Assembly: GCA_036785325.1 (NCBI GenBank)
Contig: JAXIVH010000247.1
Coordinates: forward strand, 30,001 to 94,000
DNA from: Urophycis tenuis
Lineage: Eukaryota > Chordata > Actinopteri > Gadiformes > Phycidae
DNA: 64,000 nucleotides
Reading direction: 5' to 3'
The translations under genes and the position numbers were made by a program. Positions 44,165 through 54,698 of the stretch are shown here, one piece after another (the stretch's first letter is position 1; every line of letters begins with the position of its first letter). The notes below the pieces were generated by a model, which ran no database searches, was not told the origin of the DNA, and worked only from the letters and a program-made list of their open reading frames with translations.

Positions 44165-45227
44165 CTGTATTGATTATTATAGAATGGTACAGTCAAAAGG
44201 CTTCAAAATATCCACAGAGGTACCTGAGGATATGTAGAACAAGAATGTAGTGGAGTGTTCTGAAAACTATTTGATTATAATTTTTAATTAATTTTTCCAA
44301 ACTGCTTGCATAGCCATACAATGTGTATTGGATATGACTTTAGCATGGGATTATTAGAAAATGGCACAGTCAAATAACTTTAAAATGTCCACAGAGGTAC
44401 CCGAGGATATGTAGAACAAGATTGCAGTGGAATGTTCTGAAAACATTTTGATATTTATTTTTAATTAATTTTTCAAAACTGCTTGTGTCGCCATACAATG
44501 TGTATTGGGTATGACTTTAGCATTGGATTACTAGAAAATGGCACAGTCATAAGACTTCAAAATGTATACAGAGGTACCTGATGAGATGTAGAACAAGAAT
44601 GTCGTGGAATGTTCTGAAAACATTTTGATATTTATTTTTAATTAATTTTTCAAAACTGCTTGTGTCGCCATACAATGTGTATTGGGTATGACTTTAGCAT
44701 TGGATTACTAGAAAATGGCACAGTCATAAGACTTCAAAATGTATACAGAGGTACCTGAGGAGATGTAGAACAAGACTGCAGTGGAGTATTCTGAAAACAT
44801 TTTGATTATTATTTTAAATGAATTTTTCTAAAATGCTTGTGTCGCCATACAATGTGTATTGGGTATGACTTTAGCATGGGATTATTAGAAAATGGCACAG
44901 TCAAATAACTTCAACATACATACATAGATATCTGATGAGATGTAGAACAAGAGTTTTGTGGAGTGTTCTGAAAACATTTTGATTATTATTTTTAATTAAT
45001 TTTTCAAAACTGCTTGCATAGCCATACAATGTGTATTGGTTATGACTTTAGCATTGGATTACTAGAAAATGGCACAGTCAAAAGACTTCAAAATGTATAC
45101 ATAGGTACCTGAGGAGATGTAGAACAAGACTGCAGTGGAGTGTTCTGAAAACATTTTGATATTTATTTTTAATTAATTTTTAAAAACTGCTTGTGTCGCC
45201 ATACAATGTGTATTGGGTATGACTTTA

Positions 45228-45480
45228 GAATAGAATAGAATAGAATAGAAATACTTTATTAATCCCATGCTGGGAAATTCCAATCCAATAATTTAGATAC
45301 AAGATACAAGATACAAGAAGGTTTATTGTCATCACATCGTAAGACATGACGAAATTACAGCAGCTACCACCATAATAGTGCATTCAAATTTTTGTTTTTA
45401 AAACAAAACAAAAAAATGGAGATGGGTAGAAAGGAGAAGTTAATTTAAGAGGCCATAAAAATAGTTATATGGCCCACACA
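45228..45480 (-). mobile_element. Retroposon 3' tail insertion in the inverted repeat right arm
   Basis: TAGAA repeats, then AATACTTTATTAATCCC and GATACAAGAAGGTTTATTGT, a tail type familiar from fish LINE 3' ends on the minus strand. It breaks the 177-bp unit order. May be two adjacent tails. Confidence 0.55.
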
Positions 45481-46091
45481 TACTGAAGCATGGGATTATT
45501 AGAAAATGGCACAGTCAAATAACATACAAAAAAAGTAAAATACATACATAGATACCTGATGAGATGTAGAAGAAGACTGCAGTGGAGTGTTCTGAAAACA
45601 TTTTGATTATTATTTTTAATTAATTTTTTAAAAACTGCTTGCATAGCCATACAATGTCTATTGGGTATGACTTTAGCATGGGATTATTAGAAAATGGCAC
45701 ATGTCAAATAACTTCAAAATTCATACAGAGTTACCTGATGAGATGTAGAACAAGAATGCAGTGGAATGTTCTGAAAACATTTTGATATTTATTTTTAATT
45801 AATTTTTAAAATCTGCTTGCATGGCCATAACATTTGTAGTTGATTTGATTTGTGTTGTTTACGATTTTTTAGAATCTGTTTATGCAGAATTTAATCTGGA
45901 TGGGCTATTGGTGGTGCTTCAATACTTTTTTTGTTTGTTTTATGTAGTAAAACAACAACAACAACAAAGCAATGACAGATGTATTTCAAAAATAGAGATG
46001 TACGAGGACTTGAATGCACCATGCAGCCGCTCGCACGCTTTACCGTATAAACGATGTAGACGGGCACTCGAGTTTTGAACCGCAGATAGCG

Positions 46092-46535
46092 TGACCGCAG
46101 TGATTAACTGCGGAAAACCGGCTCTCGCTGCAAATTGCGCTTTAATGTTGACCTGTTCAGCTGCATTGTATGGGAATGTTATATACCTGGCTGACAGGCG
46201 GATGAGTCCGGCCCACACGGCTGGCATGGCCCGGCTCAGGGTCGACTGGCATATACCCGATCGGTCGGCCAACTCTCTTTGAAACGCCCCGGTTGCCAGG
46301 AACCCCAAGGTACTAAGTACCTGTACGTGGACCGGCAGGGCATGGCTCCTTGCGGTGGCGCGCTCCAAGGCCGGCCGCAGCTCTGCACATAACTCAAGCA
46401 GGATTGCCCGAGGGAATCGAAAGCGGCTGATGAGCCAATTGTCGACAATTTCGAGAGGATCGTTTCTGTCTCGAAAGACACGCTCTCGCCTAATTGCGCC
46501 ATTCGCAATGTCCTCTAATTGTTGACGGAATGTTT
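46092..46535 (-). pseudogene. Harbinger transposase fragment (HARBI1-like N-terminus)
   Basis: The minus frame reads RERVFRDRNDPLEIVDNWLI, SRFRFPRAILLELCAELRPA, VLSTLGFLATGAFQRELADR, SGICQSTLSRAMPAVWAGLI and AAEQVNIKAQFAARAGFPQL, a well-known HARBI1/Harbinger N-terminus (helix-turn-helix and start of the DDE nuclease). It stops at ITAV, just where the family has the first catalytic Asp (DCTH). About 140 residues remain, so no catalytic function is possible. Confidence 0.85.
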
Positions 46536-46976
46536 GGGTGTGCTTTTATACCCAGTCATGTTATTGCAGACTTGTCGGTGTTGATTGTTCATCGGTGTTA
46601 ATTGTTCACGTCATTTCACGTGTCTCGAATGTGCACATCACTCAATCAACTATTATTTTACACATTCCTTTATTATGACAGTTTCCCAGCATTTAAATAT
46701 TTTTATTTCTTATCTCTTATGTCCATCTACTGCGTAGAGGTTGTCTGCCATGTAATAAGAATTTCATTGCTCTGACAAATTAAACATGATGCTTTGATCA
46801 CCTCTAAGTGTCGCCAAAGGGTCAACTGCTGTAGAAATGTGCGTACGCCAGCTCAAGAGTTGACGTGAGGCACGCAAATTTATACGGCCATTTCAGTCTT
46901 GATAAATCTGCACTTTGCCGTGAGAATGAACGTACACCATTTTTTTGTGCGTACGCAACGTTCGTACATGAGGCCC
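46092..46976 (-). mobile_element. Harbinger (PIF) element, 5' half
   Basis: Contains the N-terminal half of a Harbinger transposase and ends at the right with GCGTACGCAACGTTCGTACA then TGAGGCCCC, which read in reverse (GGGGCCTCATGTACG) resembles a Harbinger terminal repeat. The left side stops where the giant inverted repeat starts. Confidence 0.7.
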
Positions 46977-47190
46977 CAGGAGTTTATTTAAAAGAGCACT
47001 TTTCTGATAGCTTCAACTAGCTGTTGCTAAGGCTAACGCTGCGTCGACGTCTCTTCCGTCTTTCCGGATAAGTTCGTAAAAGTCCTCTTCAAAACTCACA
47101 AGTGTAAGGAAAAGGTTAGTGAATTCAACACTCCATCGAAATGTATTGACAACTGGAATAATTGAATACTTGAAATTAGATGGAGTGTTG
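46977..47190. mobile_element. Fragment of the first TTAA MITE (interior)
   Basis: AGGAGTTTATTTAAAAGAGC, then GATAGCTTCAACT...GTTGCTAAGGCTA and CTCCATCGAAATGTATTGAC match the inner arm and centre of the 26985-27886 element. It runs directly into the 25-bp satellite. Confidence 0.85.
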
Positions 47191-48174
47191 TAGAATGAAG
47201 TGTATGAATGGAGTGTAGAATGAAGTGTATGAATGGAGTGTAGAATGAAGTGTATGAATGGAGTGTAGAATGAAGTGTATGAATGGAGTGTAGAATGAAG
47301 TGTATGAATGGAGTGTAGAATGAAGTGTATGAATGGAGTGTAGAATGAAGTGTATGAATGGAGTGTAGAATGAAGTGTATGAATGGAGTGTAGAATGAAG
47401 TGTATGAATGGAGTGTAGAATGAAGTGTATGAATGGAGTGTAGAATGAAGTGTATGAATGGAGTGTAGAATGAAGTGTATGAATGGAGTGTAGAATGAAG
47501 TGTATGAATGGAGTGTAGAATGAAGTGTATGAATGGAGTGTAGAATGAAGTGTATGAATGGAGTGTAGAATGAAGTGTATGAATGGAGTGTAGAATGAAG
47601 TGTATGAATGGAGTGTAGAATGAAGTGTATGAATGGAGTGTAGAATGAAGTGTATGAATGGAGTGTAGAATGAAGTGTATGAATGGAGTGTAGAATGAAG
47701 TGTATGAATGGAGTGTAGAATGAAGTGTATGAATGGAGTGTAGAATGAAGTGTATGAATGGAGTGTAGAATGAAGTGTATGAATGGAGTGTAGAATGAAG
47801 TGTATGAATGGAGTGTAGAATGAAGTGTATGAATGGAGTGTAGAATGAAGTGTATGAATGGAGTGTAGAATGAAGTGTATGAATGGAGTGTAGAATGAAG
47901 TGTATGAATGGAGTGTAGAATGAAGTGTATGAATGGAGTGTAGAATGAAGTGTATGAATGGAGTGTAGAATGAAGTGTATGAATGGAGTGTAGAATGAAG
48001 TGTATGAATGGAGTGTAGAATGAAGTGTATGAATGGAGTGTAGAATGAAGTGTATGAATGGAGTGTAGAATGAAGTGTATGAATGGAGTGTAGAATGAAG
48101 TGTATGAATGGAGTGTAGAATGAAGTGTATGAATGGAGTGTAGAATGAAGTGTATGAATGGAGTGTAGAATGAA
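47183..48174. repeat. Homogeneous 25-bp satellite, about 39 copies
   Basis: Unit TGAATGGAGTGTAGAATGAA then GTGTA, spacing exactly 25 bp (47221 to 47246), with no visible substitution between copies. No stop codon in any minus frame, which gives three overlapping ORFs of about 370 residues that are artefacts. The first unit has an extra TTG (GATGGAGTGTTGTAGAATG). Confidence 0.97.
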
Positions 48175-48640
48175 GGTCTGGATCCTGCCACCACACATCA
48201 GAAGTCCACTTGTTTGGTCTTTGTAGACAACCAGTCTGTCAGTAGTTCTGTTTGGAAAATGTACGCCCTCTTGTGCTGCCAGGCATAGGTCTCGGAACAC
48301 ATCTTCTCTTTCATTGATCGAGATGACACCAGATGAGGGTACTGCCTCCCACTTTTCTTTATCACCAGTTTATCACCTGTATCACCAGCTCAGGAAGTTG
48401 CACCATGAGCTCTCTTGCACGGCAATCAAAGTCTTTTTGCTCGGCAAGCGGAGCCCAGCGGTTCCAGTTCTGGTGCGCTTCTTTTGCCTTGTGCACCAAC
48501 TTTTCTAAGTGGGTCAGCATAAAGTCATATGCCTCCAGAGGAGTGTCTGGCTGAGTGGAGGAGACGTTCCTGCTTTAGTTCTAGCTTTTTCTCCATATGT
48601 GACCCAGAGAGTCTCTCGGATTAAGAGTTTAACTTCATTA
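48175..48640 (-). pseudogene. BEL/Pao retrotransposon remnant, part 1
   Basis: Minus frames include VFRDLCLAAQEGVHFPNRTT and RLVVYKDQTSGLLMCGGRIQ, typical of the pol region before integrase in fish BEL/Pao elements, and upstream TPLEAYDFMLTHLEKLVHKA. Several stop codons and frame changes interrupt it. Described only; function lost. Confidence 0.6.
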
Positions 48641-49440
48641 TTACTTCATTCAACAGCCCGTCAGAGGCTCTTCTTCCTCCGCAGGCTGCGGAGGTTCAAC
48701 ATGGACTCCAGGATACTCTGTAACTTCTACAGGTGCACCATCGAGAGTATCCTGACCGGCTGCATCACGGCCTGGTATGGCAGCTGCACCGCCCTCAACC
48801 GTAAGTCTCTACAGAGGGTGGTGAAAACTGCTCAGCTCATCACCAGGACGGAGCTGCCATCCATGGAGGACCTCTACACCCAGCGGTGTAGGAAGAAGGC
48901 CTACAGGATTCTAAAAGACCCCCATCACCCCAGCAACAAACTGTTCTGTCTGCTGCCGTCTGGCAGACGGTACCGCAGCATCCGGACCAGGACCACCAGA
49001 CTCAGGGACAGTTTCATCCCACAGGCTATAAGACTGTTGAACTCCTGAGCTCTGTAAGGTCACTACATCTGTTTATAGGAAAATATTTATTTTCATATTT
49101 ATTTAATTAAATTATTTAATCCATATCGGTTCATACCTCCCCATAACTGCTGCTAATTCAACTGCACATGTAAATATAACACTTTTACTTTTACTTTTAC
49201 ACTTCTGCACCTTACAATGTTTAATGTTTTAATGTTTATATTATTATCATGTTATATATATATTTTATTTTTATTTTTATTTTTTTTTCTATTTTTATTG
49301 CACTAGTTTTTCCTCTTCTTCTGTTACAGTATTCTTAGACACTTATTGAGTTGTTTTGGGGTGCCTGGGACTTAAGATTTTCATTGCCAACATGTACGCT
49401 GTATCTGTTGTGCAAATGACAATAAAACCTTTGAACCTTT
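48641..49440 (+). mobile_element. 5'-truncated LINE (C-terminal end plus 3' tail)
   Basis: Reads SLLLHSTARQRLFFLRRLRR, NMDSRILCNFYRCTIESILT, GCITAWYGSC and LPSGRRYRSIRTRTTRLRDS, the C-terminal end of a fish LINE, with stop at 49048. The 3' UTR ends in GACAATAAAACC. It sits between two parts of the BEL/Pao remnant. Confidence 0.85.
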
Positions 49441-49707
49441 AGTCTTTTGCTCACATTCTTTCTCCGACTTCTCTATGTCGGCCCTCTGTGGTTCGCTCAG
49501 CTCCTTTGCCGTGTAAGCGGCCAACACATCTTCGTTTGCCTCCATGACTCTGGAGCTCTCTAGAGTAAGTTTCTTTAAGTTTTCTTTTAACTCCTCTATA
49601 GACATCTCTGTGTGGGTCCTCGTAATGCTATTAGCTAAACGTGTGAAAAGTCTCTTAACTGTGGTCCTCTCTACTTTCAGGTCATCGAGAGACTTTGACT
49701 CGGCCAT
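49441..49707 (-). pseudogene. BEL/Pao-like gag N-terminus, part 2 of the remnant
   Basis: The minus frame starting at 49707 reads MAESKSLDDLKVERTTVKRL, FTRLANSITRTHTEMSIEEL and a coiled-coil region ending EKECEQKTK, then enters the LINE tail. Resembles the gag start of a BEL/Pao retrotransposon. Truncated, so not functional. Confidence 0.55.
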
Positions 49708-49840
49708 TTTGTTCTCTTCGGCTGATGGACAGCAGGCTTTATCCTCCAGGCCCCTAGGTGGAGTGTCCTCCCTCTCGGTTGTGGCCGCAAGTGGAGTCTT
49801 CGCTGGTCACTGGTCACAGGCGGTTTTTCACTGTCAAGTG

Positions 49841-52278
49841 CATAGACATCCTATCTCATAGACGCAACATTGAGCGCTACTGCCCACTGGGCTGACGAGA
49901 CGCGGGGCCGCCATCTTGGAGTGGTGATCCGCCCCCCTCAGTGTAATTCATTTGACAGGAGAAATGAACTGTCAGCGCATTTAATTAATCTTACCTCACT
50001 GAATACCATTGATTTTCACGCGTTTTTTTGTAATACGTGTAGCTATGATAAAGGACACATGTTTTGGCGTGTTTTATTATTCATAGTAATAGAATATTAT
50101 TATATGCTATAAGTGACCAGACGTCCGAGATCAAAACTGGGAACATAATCCCCGAGAAGGGGGGAAAAAAAAGGTCAGCTATGTTTAAGTTGAAGAAACA
50201 ATATGATTAGGTTATATATATATAGGCTACGTATATCATACATAAACAATGTATGAATACATTAGATATCTATATCTTAGGGACCTATAGACTGTATCTC
50301 TTGACTGTTTCTGCAGCAGCAAAGAGTTTATTCTGTCTTGACACTTGTATTGATATTTTGTATTAACAACATAAATTATTATGTTTACAGTGATTGTTTT
50401 ATGTATTTTTTTATGAATGTCGCTTTGGATAAAAGCATCTGCCAAATAGGCTACTTAATAAACATAACATAGCCTATACATAACATAGCCTAACATAGCC
50501 ATAACATAGCCTACACCTGAACGTTTTCATATCAGCTAAAACCACCAATCTGTTACTGGATTCAGAATAAAACCAAGTTCTGTCTTACCCAACAATGTTA
50601 GTATTTGAATATTGTTACTTGAACGACTTATTCAGGTTATACTGTTAAGAAAGTATTGTCTTATACTTTGCCTAAAATGAGAATGCATCATAATCAGTGG
50701 CGCCTGGTGAATTTTGGGTGGGGCTGAACGCTTGAAAACCAAACCCCCGCAGGGGGGTCTTGGGTCATCCTCCCTCAGAAGATTATTTGTGATTTTCACA
50801 TAAAAATGAAGCATTCTGGTGCATTCTGACAAAATAATAAAGACAAAATAGAACATTTCCTTACAAAGACGAATGGGGCTGGAGAACTAAGTTTTCACTT
50901 ATTTTTTTTGCTTTGTTTATGGGAATTATACACAAGTTAAAACTCAATTCAATTCAATTTATAGAGCATCAAAACATTACACGACTCGACAGTGTGACAG
51001 TGTTGAACATTCAGAGAGAGCCCATATGTAACAGGGCGAGGAAAAACTCCCTATAATTGGAGATACATATAGGAAGAAACCTCATGCAGATCTACCGCTC
51101 AAGGGCCTGACCCATCTGCCTAGGGTCAGTTACAGGGCAGTAAGGTTTGTATACATGATAAATGAATAGGTTAGTTAGGTGTAGAGAATAGAACATGGTG
51201 TCTAGAGCCACCTGGGGTGTATGTAACAAAGATGTAGGATGGTTACATAACCAGTATGATAATGCATGAATCCCATTTAGTGTCAGAAAGTTCAAGTAGT
51301 CCAGTGTAGTCCAGTGACTTGTCATAGCTATTGGGAATTGTCATAGGGCAGTAGTGGATCGCTAGGTAGCGCAGGCCAGGAATCCGGTCAAGGGGACAGC
51401 AACAGGTGATGGTAGGGAGTCATAGGATGGGACTTCAGGTGCGATGAGGGCCAAATACAAGGATGGCTGATGACTGGTAATGGTTTACCTCACAAGTGAG
51501 GTAAGTGGGAAGAGAGAGATATATAGAGTGGGTTAGGCGTGCTATAAGTTTCATGATGGTTAGCATTAATAAGTGTATCAATGGTACTACAGAGTGTTAC
51601 ACTATAGAGAGAAAAGGCAAGAGAGGGAGAGTCGAGAGAGAGAGAGGAAGAAGAGGGAGTTGAACGACATGACAGAGAGAAGAGGTAAGAAGGAGAGTTG
51701 AGAGAGAGACAGAGGGAGATACAATATGCACACTGAAGGCATGATGCCACCATAGGAAAGATAGACTAGCTAGAATGTATAGCCACTGTCCATCTGATTG
51801 TCTAGTTAGCTAGCGCTAATACACCCCCCTACACAATCTGGACTGTGGTCCTAACGTTTACAATCTTTATCTTCAACATCTATTTCACATTTATGTTGTT
51901 CAAGTATGTCATTTCTTCACTTCATTCATTTCATTGACAAGCAATTCTATTACGGCCATACTCTTGTTTGTTAGCCTAGCTGGCTACGATTTCAGTACTC
52001 CTTCTCAACTCTGTGGTAATATAATACAACCAATAGTGCGTTAGTGTTAAATCTTACTTGTGAAAAGTAATCCCCCGATTCCTATTTTCGACGCTCCACT
52101 AATTTGAGCAGGAATACGCTGAACACCAGCCCGGCATCCTTGTTTTCTTCTGTAGACGCTACCTGTCAACTATTGCTGTCAATGCTGCTCGCCGGCTCCT
52201 GATCCCCACTCCAATATGGCGGCCGAATTTCTCGTTTGGCAGCAGCCAATGTTGCGTCTACCTAATAGGATGTCTATG
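49841..52278. mobile_element. Non-autonomous DNA transposon with 8-bp target duplication
   Basis: The terminal inverted repeats pair CATAGACATCCTAT...AGACGCAACATTG at the left with its complement ending AGGATGTCTATG at the right (about 28 of 32 matching). They are flanked by GTCAAGTG at 49833-49840 and again at 52279-52286. An 8-bp duplication fits P or hAT elements. The 2.4-kb interior has no transposase; it carries a hAT-like end (CAGTGGCGCCTGG at 50697), a dispersed repeat, and AT-rich DNA. Confidence 0.85.
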
Positions 52279-52286
52279 GTCAAGTG

Positions 52287-53399
52287 TATTCTCAACAATA
52301 TGGCTTCCCACACTTGAGAAGGGAAGGACTTGACAGACTCAGGATTTCACTCGATCGTTTTATTGACCAGTATAAGGAAGGTAGATAGTAGATAAGGTGA
52401 AAAACCTTCAAACACACAAAAACAAACAATGTAAATACAATTAATCACTTTTCATCAAATAAAGTTAATTTAAACACATTTTCAGGCATGTGCACTTAAC
52501 TAGGAAAAGGTAAGTATATTTTAAAATACATTCACCACTATTTTGCTAAATATCATCCCAGGTAAGTACAAGTATAAATAAGTATAAATTAGATATTGGA
52601 ATAAGCATAAACCTAGTTCGAGTTTGAGAACCATTTTAACCTTTACAGCCATTTATCCCTTTAACTTATTATTTCATACATGACATGCATTTATCAGAAG
52701 CACTTTTATTATTTACAATAAACATTTCCACCTTGCATTTCTGTAAAGCAGAATTCGCTGTTTTAACTAATAGGCTACTATTCATACAATCAATGCATCA
52801 TACAATCAAATGTATACATCTATTAAAAGGTTAAGTAACTTAATTGAGCCACCGTTTGCCTTATAAATGCAACAGATTCAAAGAGACGAAATAAGCGTAA
52901 ATTATACCTATAGTTAACAGTTTCGCATCTACACATAATTTAGCCAATTGAAATGCCAGCGGCATTTAAACTTTAGCCACGCAATGTTAACTTGAATCAA
53001 CATCACACAAGCATTTAATCTCAAACACAGACTACATCGCAGCCAGATCACATTTGAATCAGTCCAGAAAAGAGACGTGAGTTTACCGGTAGCCCTTTTG
53101 AGTTTAGTCCTTTTCCCATACGTTGTTCCAATTCTGTGATTCTTTCAATTCGCGTTTGCTTCTGCCGTCCTGTTTGCTTGTTCTGAAGAGTTTCTTGCTC
53201 TGTTGCTTGACAAACCCAAATGACCTGTGTCACCGATATTATTGGGGTTTTGGCGTGTGCGCTCACCTGCGGAGGCGCACCGTGGAGCAGCGCGACCACT
53301 GTTACGCGCACTCAGCAGCACAACTGCCGTCACGTGCACACGCTCGCTGTCATTCAGGCAGATCGCCGTAACACACATAGTACCGGGCACTCCAATAAA
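52287..53399. other. Sequence between the DNA transposon and the solo MITE arm
   Basis: May be the rest of the BEL/Pao element's flank or LTR. No clear gene. The GC-rich part at 53230-53390 has short ORFs without recognisable motifs. Confidence 0.4.
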
Positions 53400-53532
53400 A
53401 AGCCATTCGGCTTATACCCCTAAACTTGATAAATATTGACCGTCGCAAAAAATGCATCTGAGGGGGTATTTGGCTGGATTATTGGTGGAAATTACCTCAG
53501 GGTGAATTTTGCTCCGAACCATCACTTTATAA
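53400..53532. mobile_element. Single arm of the first TTAA MITE
   Basis: AAGCCATTCGGCTTATACCC through GCTCCGAACCATCACTTTA matches the right end of the 26985-27886 element. The left arm is missing. Confidence 0.85.
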
Positions 53533-54092
53533 GCTTTCCTACAATCCTACTCAGTTCAATGTTGATATCTTCCCATCTCCTACCATCGGAGGCCCCTGGC
53601 CACTTTATTCTAGGTTTCTGAGCACTAATCCTCTCCTTTTTGGGCTGGCTGGCCTCTCTGCCTTCCTCGGTGCCAGGACCTGGTTCAGGGGTGCTGATGT
53701 CCTGTGAACTGGTTTATTTCCTGCCGTTGGACTTCACCCGACTTACTTGATATACTTTTAAGGAAATGTCAATGTGTTCCCTGTACCAAGCACCGCTTCC
53801 TCCCTTGTTTGATTCGGAGGCCCCTTAAGGTTGTTACCTTTTACCAGCCGCACAAGCAGACCTGAGGCTTTTTCCCAGCTACCTCTAAACTGGAGCCTCA
53901 CAGACATGTTTTCCTTACTCGTAGTCATGTCCATTCCAGAGACAAAAGCCAGGTCAACCATCGGTGAGTCATCTTGTGCCCCCGCTCTCGCAGACTCTAG
54001 GGGTGTTCTTCTCAAAGTTGTGTTTGTAGCCAGGTAGGGTGTAGCCAACAGGTCTATATAACCTCAAACTCAACTCTCCATTTCTTTAAATG
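53533..54092. other. Unassigned region with a 96-codon minus ORF
   Basis: The minus ORF 53758-54048 contains SKENMSVRLQFRGSWEKASG and LLVRLVKGNNLKGPPNQTRE. I do not recognise it. It could be a retrotransposon gag piece or an exon of unknown gene. Confidence 0.3.
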
Positions 54093-54098
54093 TTTATT
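54093..54098 (-). terminator. Candidate polyadenylation signal of the Ly6-like gene
   Basis: First canonical AATAAA on the minus strand after the stop codon, about 440 nt downstream. Confidence 0.4.
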
Positions 54099-54537
54099 TT
54101 GAAATGTTCATTTGTGTCTTTACAGTATGCTAGTTATACATGTGACAGCCATTTGTGGAGAATGGTGAATCAACACGATACGCAAGAGAAACACATTTTA
54201 GCAACACGTTTATAATAATGATATCATTTATATCGCTTTTCTACTTCTACTTTACGAATTGCTTCTGTTTACTAGATATTTTTAATCCCATTGTAAGGCA
54301 CTGATTCAAAATTGGATTGATAATATCATAATGAAAAAACATACATACACATAAAACGTTATTTTATCACTTTTATAGGATTTTACATTTTCACTAAAGA
54401 GGTTACAAGTGATTGATACAAACGCCCTAAAGTGAGGCCAATTTAAAAAATGAGAACAATGCGAGGAACTGGAGCACTTCCTTCTTCAGAAACCCTTCTT
54501 CATTTGCCAGGGAGGAGGCGTGCAGCCAGACCACGCA

Positions 54538-54698
54538 TCACATGAAGTACAGGGCGGCGGAAGACAAGACAACGATGACGAGGCTTGGTCCGATGAGCTT
54601 GGCATCGTTACACAAATCTCCTTCACAGCAAGCATTAGTGTCTCCACAAAGGCTCCGGATCCGACATCCCATTTCAAAGGTGGTGGTGGTTTCATTCC
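54538..54698 (-). CDS. Ly6-like gene exon 3 (second half of LU domain, GPI tail)
   Basis: Acceptor GTTTTGCAG, stop TGA at 54540-54538. It encodes NETTTTFEMGCRIRSLCGDT, NACCEGDLCND and the hydrophobic C-terminus. The longest ORF over this position is in the wrong frame. Confidence 0.92.

Larger units (their letters stand above)
39271..46107. repeat. Giant inverted repeat made of 177-bp subunits
   Basis: Left arm (39271-40335 and 43512-43825) and right arm (44165-46107) are reverse complements. Outer segments match (ATCACTGCGGTCACGCTATC, CGGCTGCATGGTGCATTCAA). The inner parts are tandem 177-bp units with TTTTGAAAAATTAATTAAAA and ACACTCCACTACAGTCTTG. Left units begin near 39549, 39726, 39903, 40080 and 40257. 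The centre is 43826-44164. The LINE at 40338-43511 interrupts the left arm, and a retroposon tail interrupts the right arm at 45228-45480. Probably a non-autonomous foldback element; no transposase inside. Confidence 0.85.

Noticed and set aside
47013..48300. Three minus ORFs of about 370-390 residues
   Set aside because: The 25-bp unit lacks stops in every minus frame, and its length is not a multiple of three, so all frames show the same peptide.
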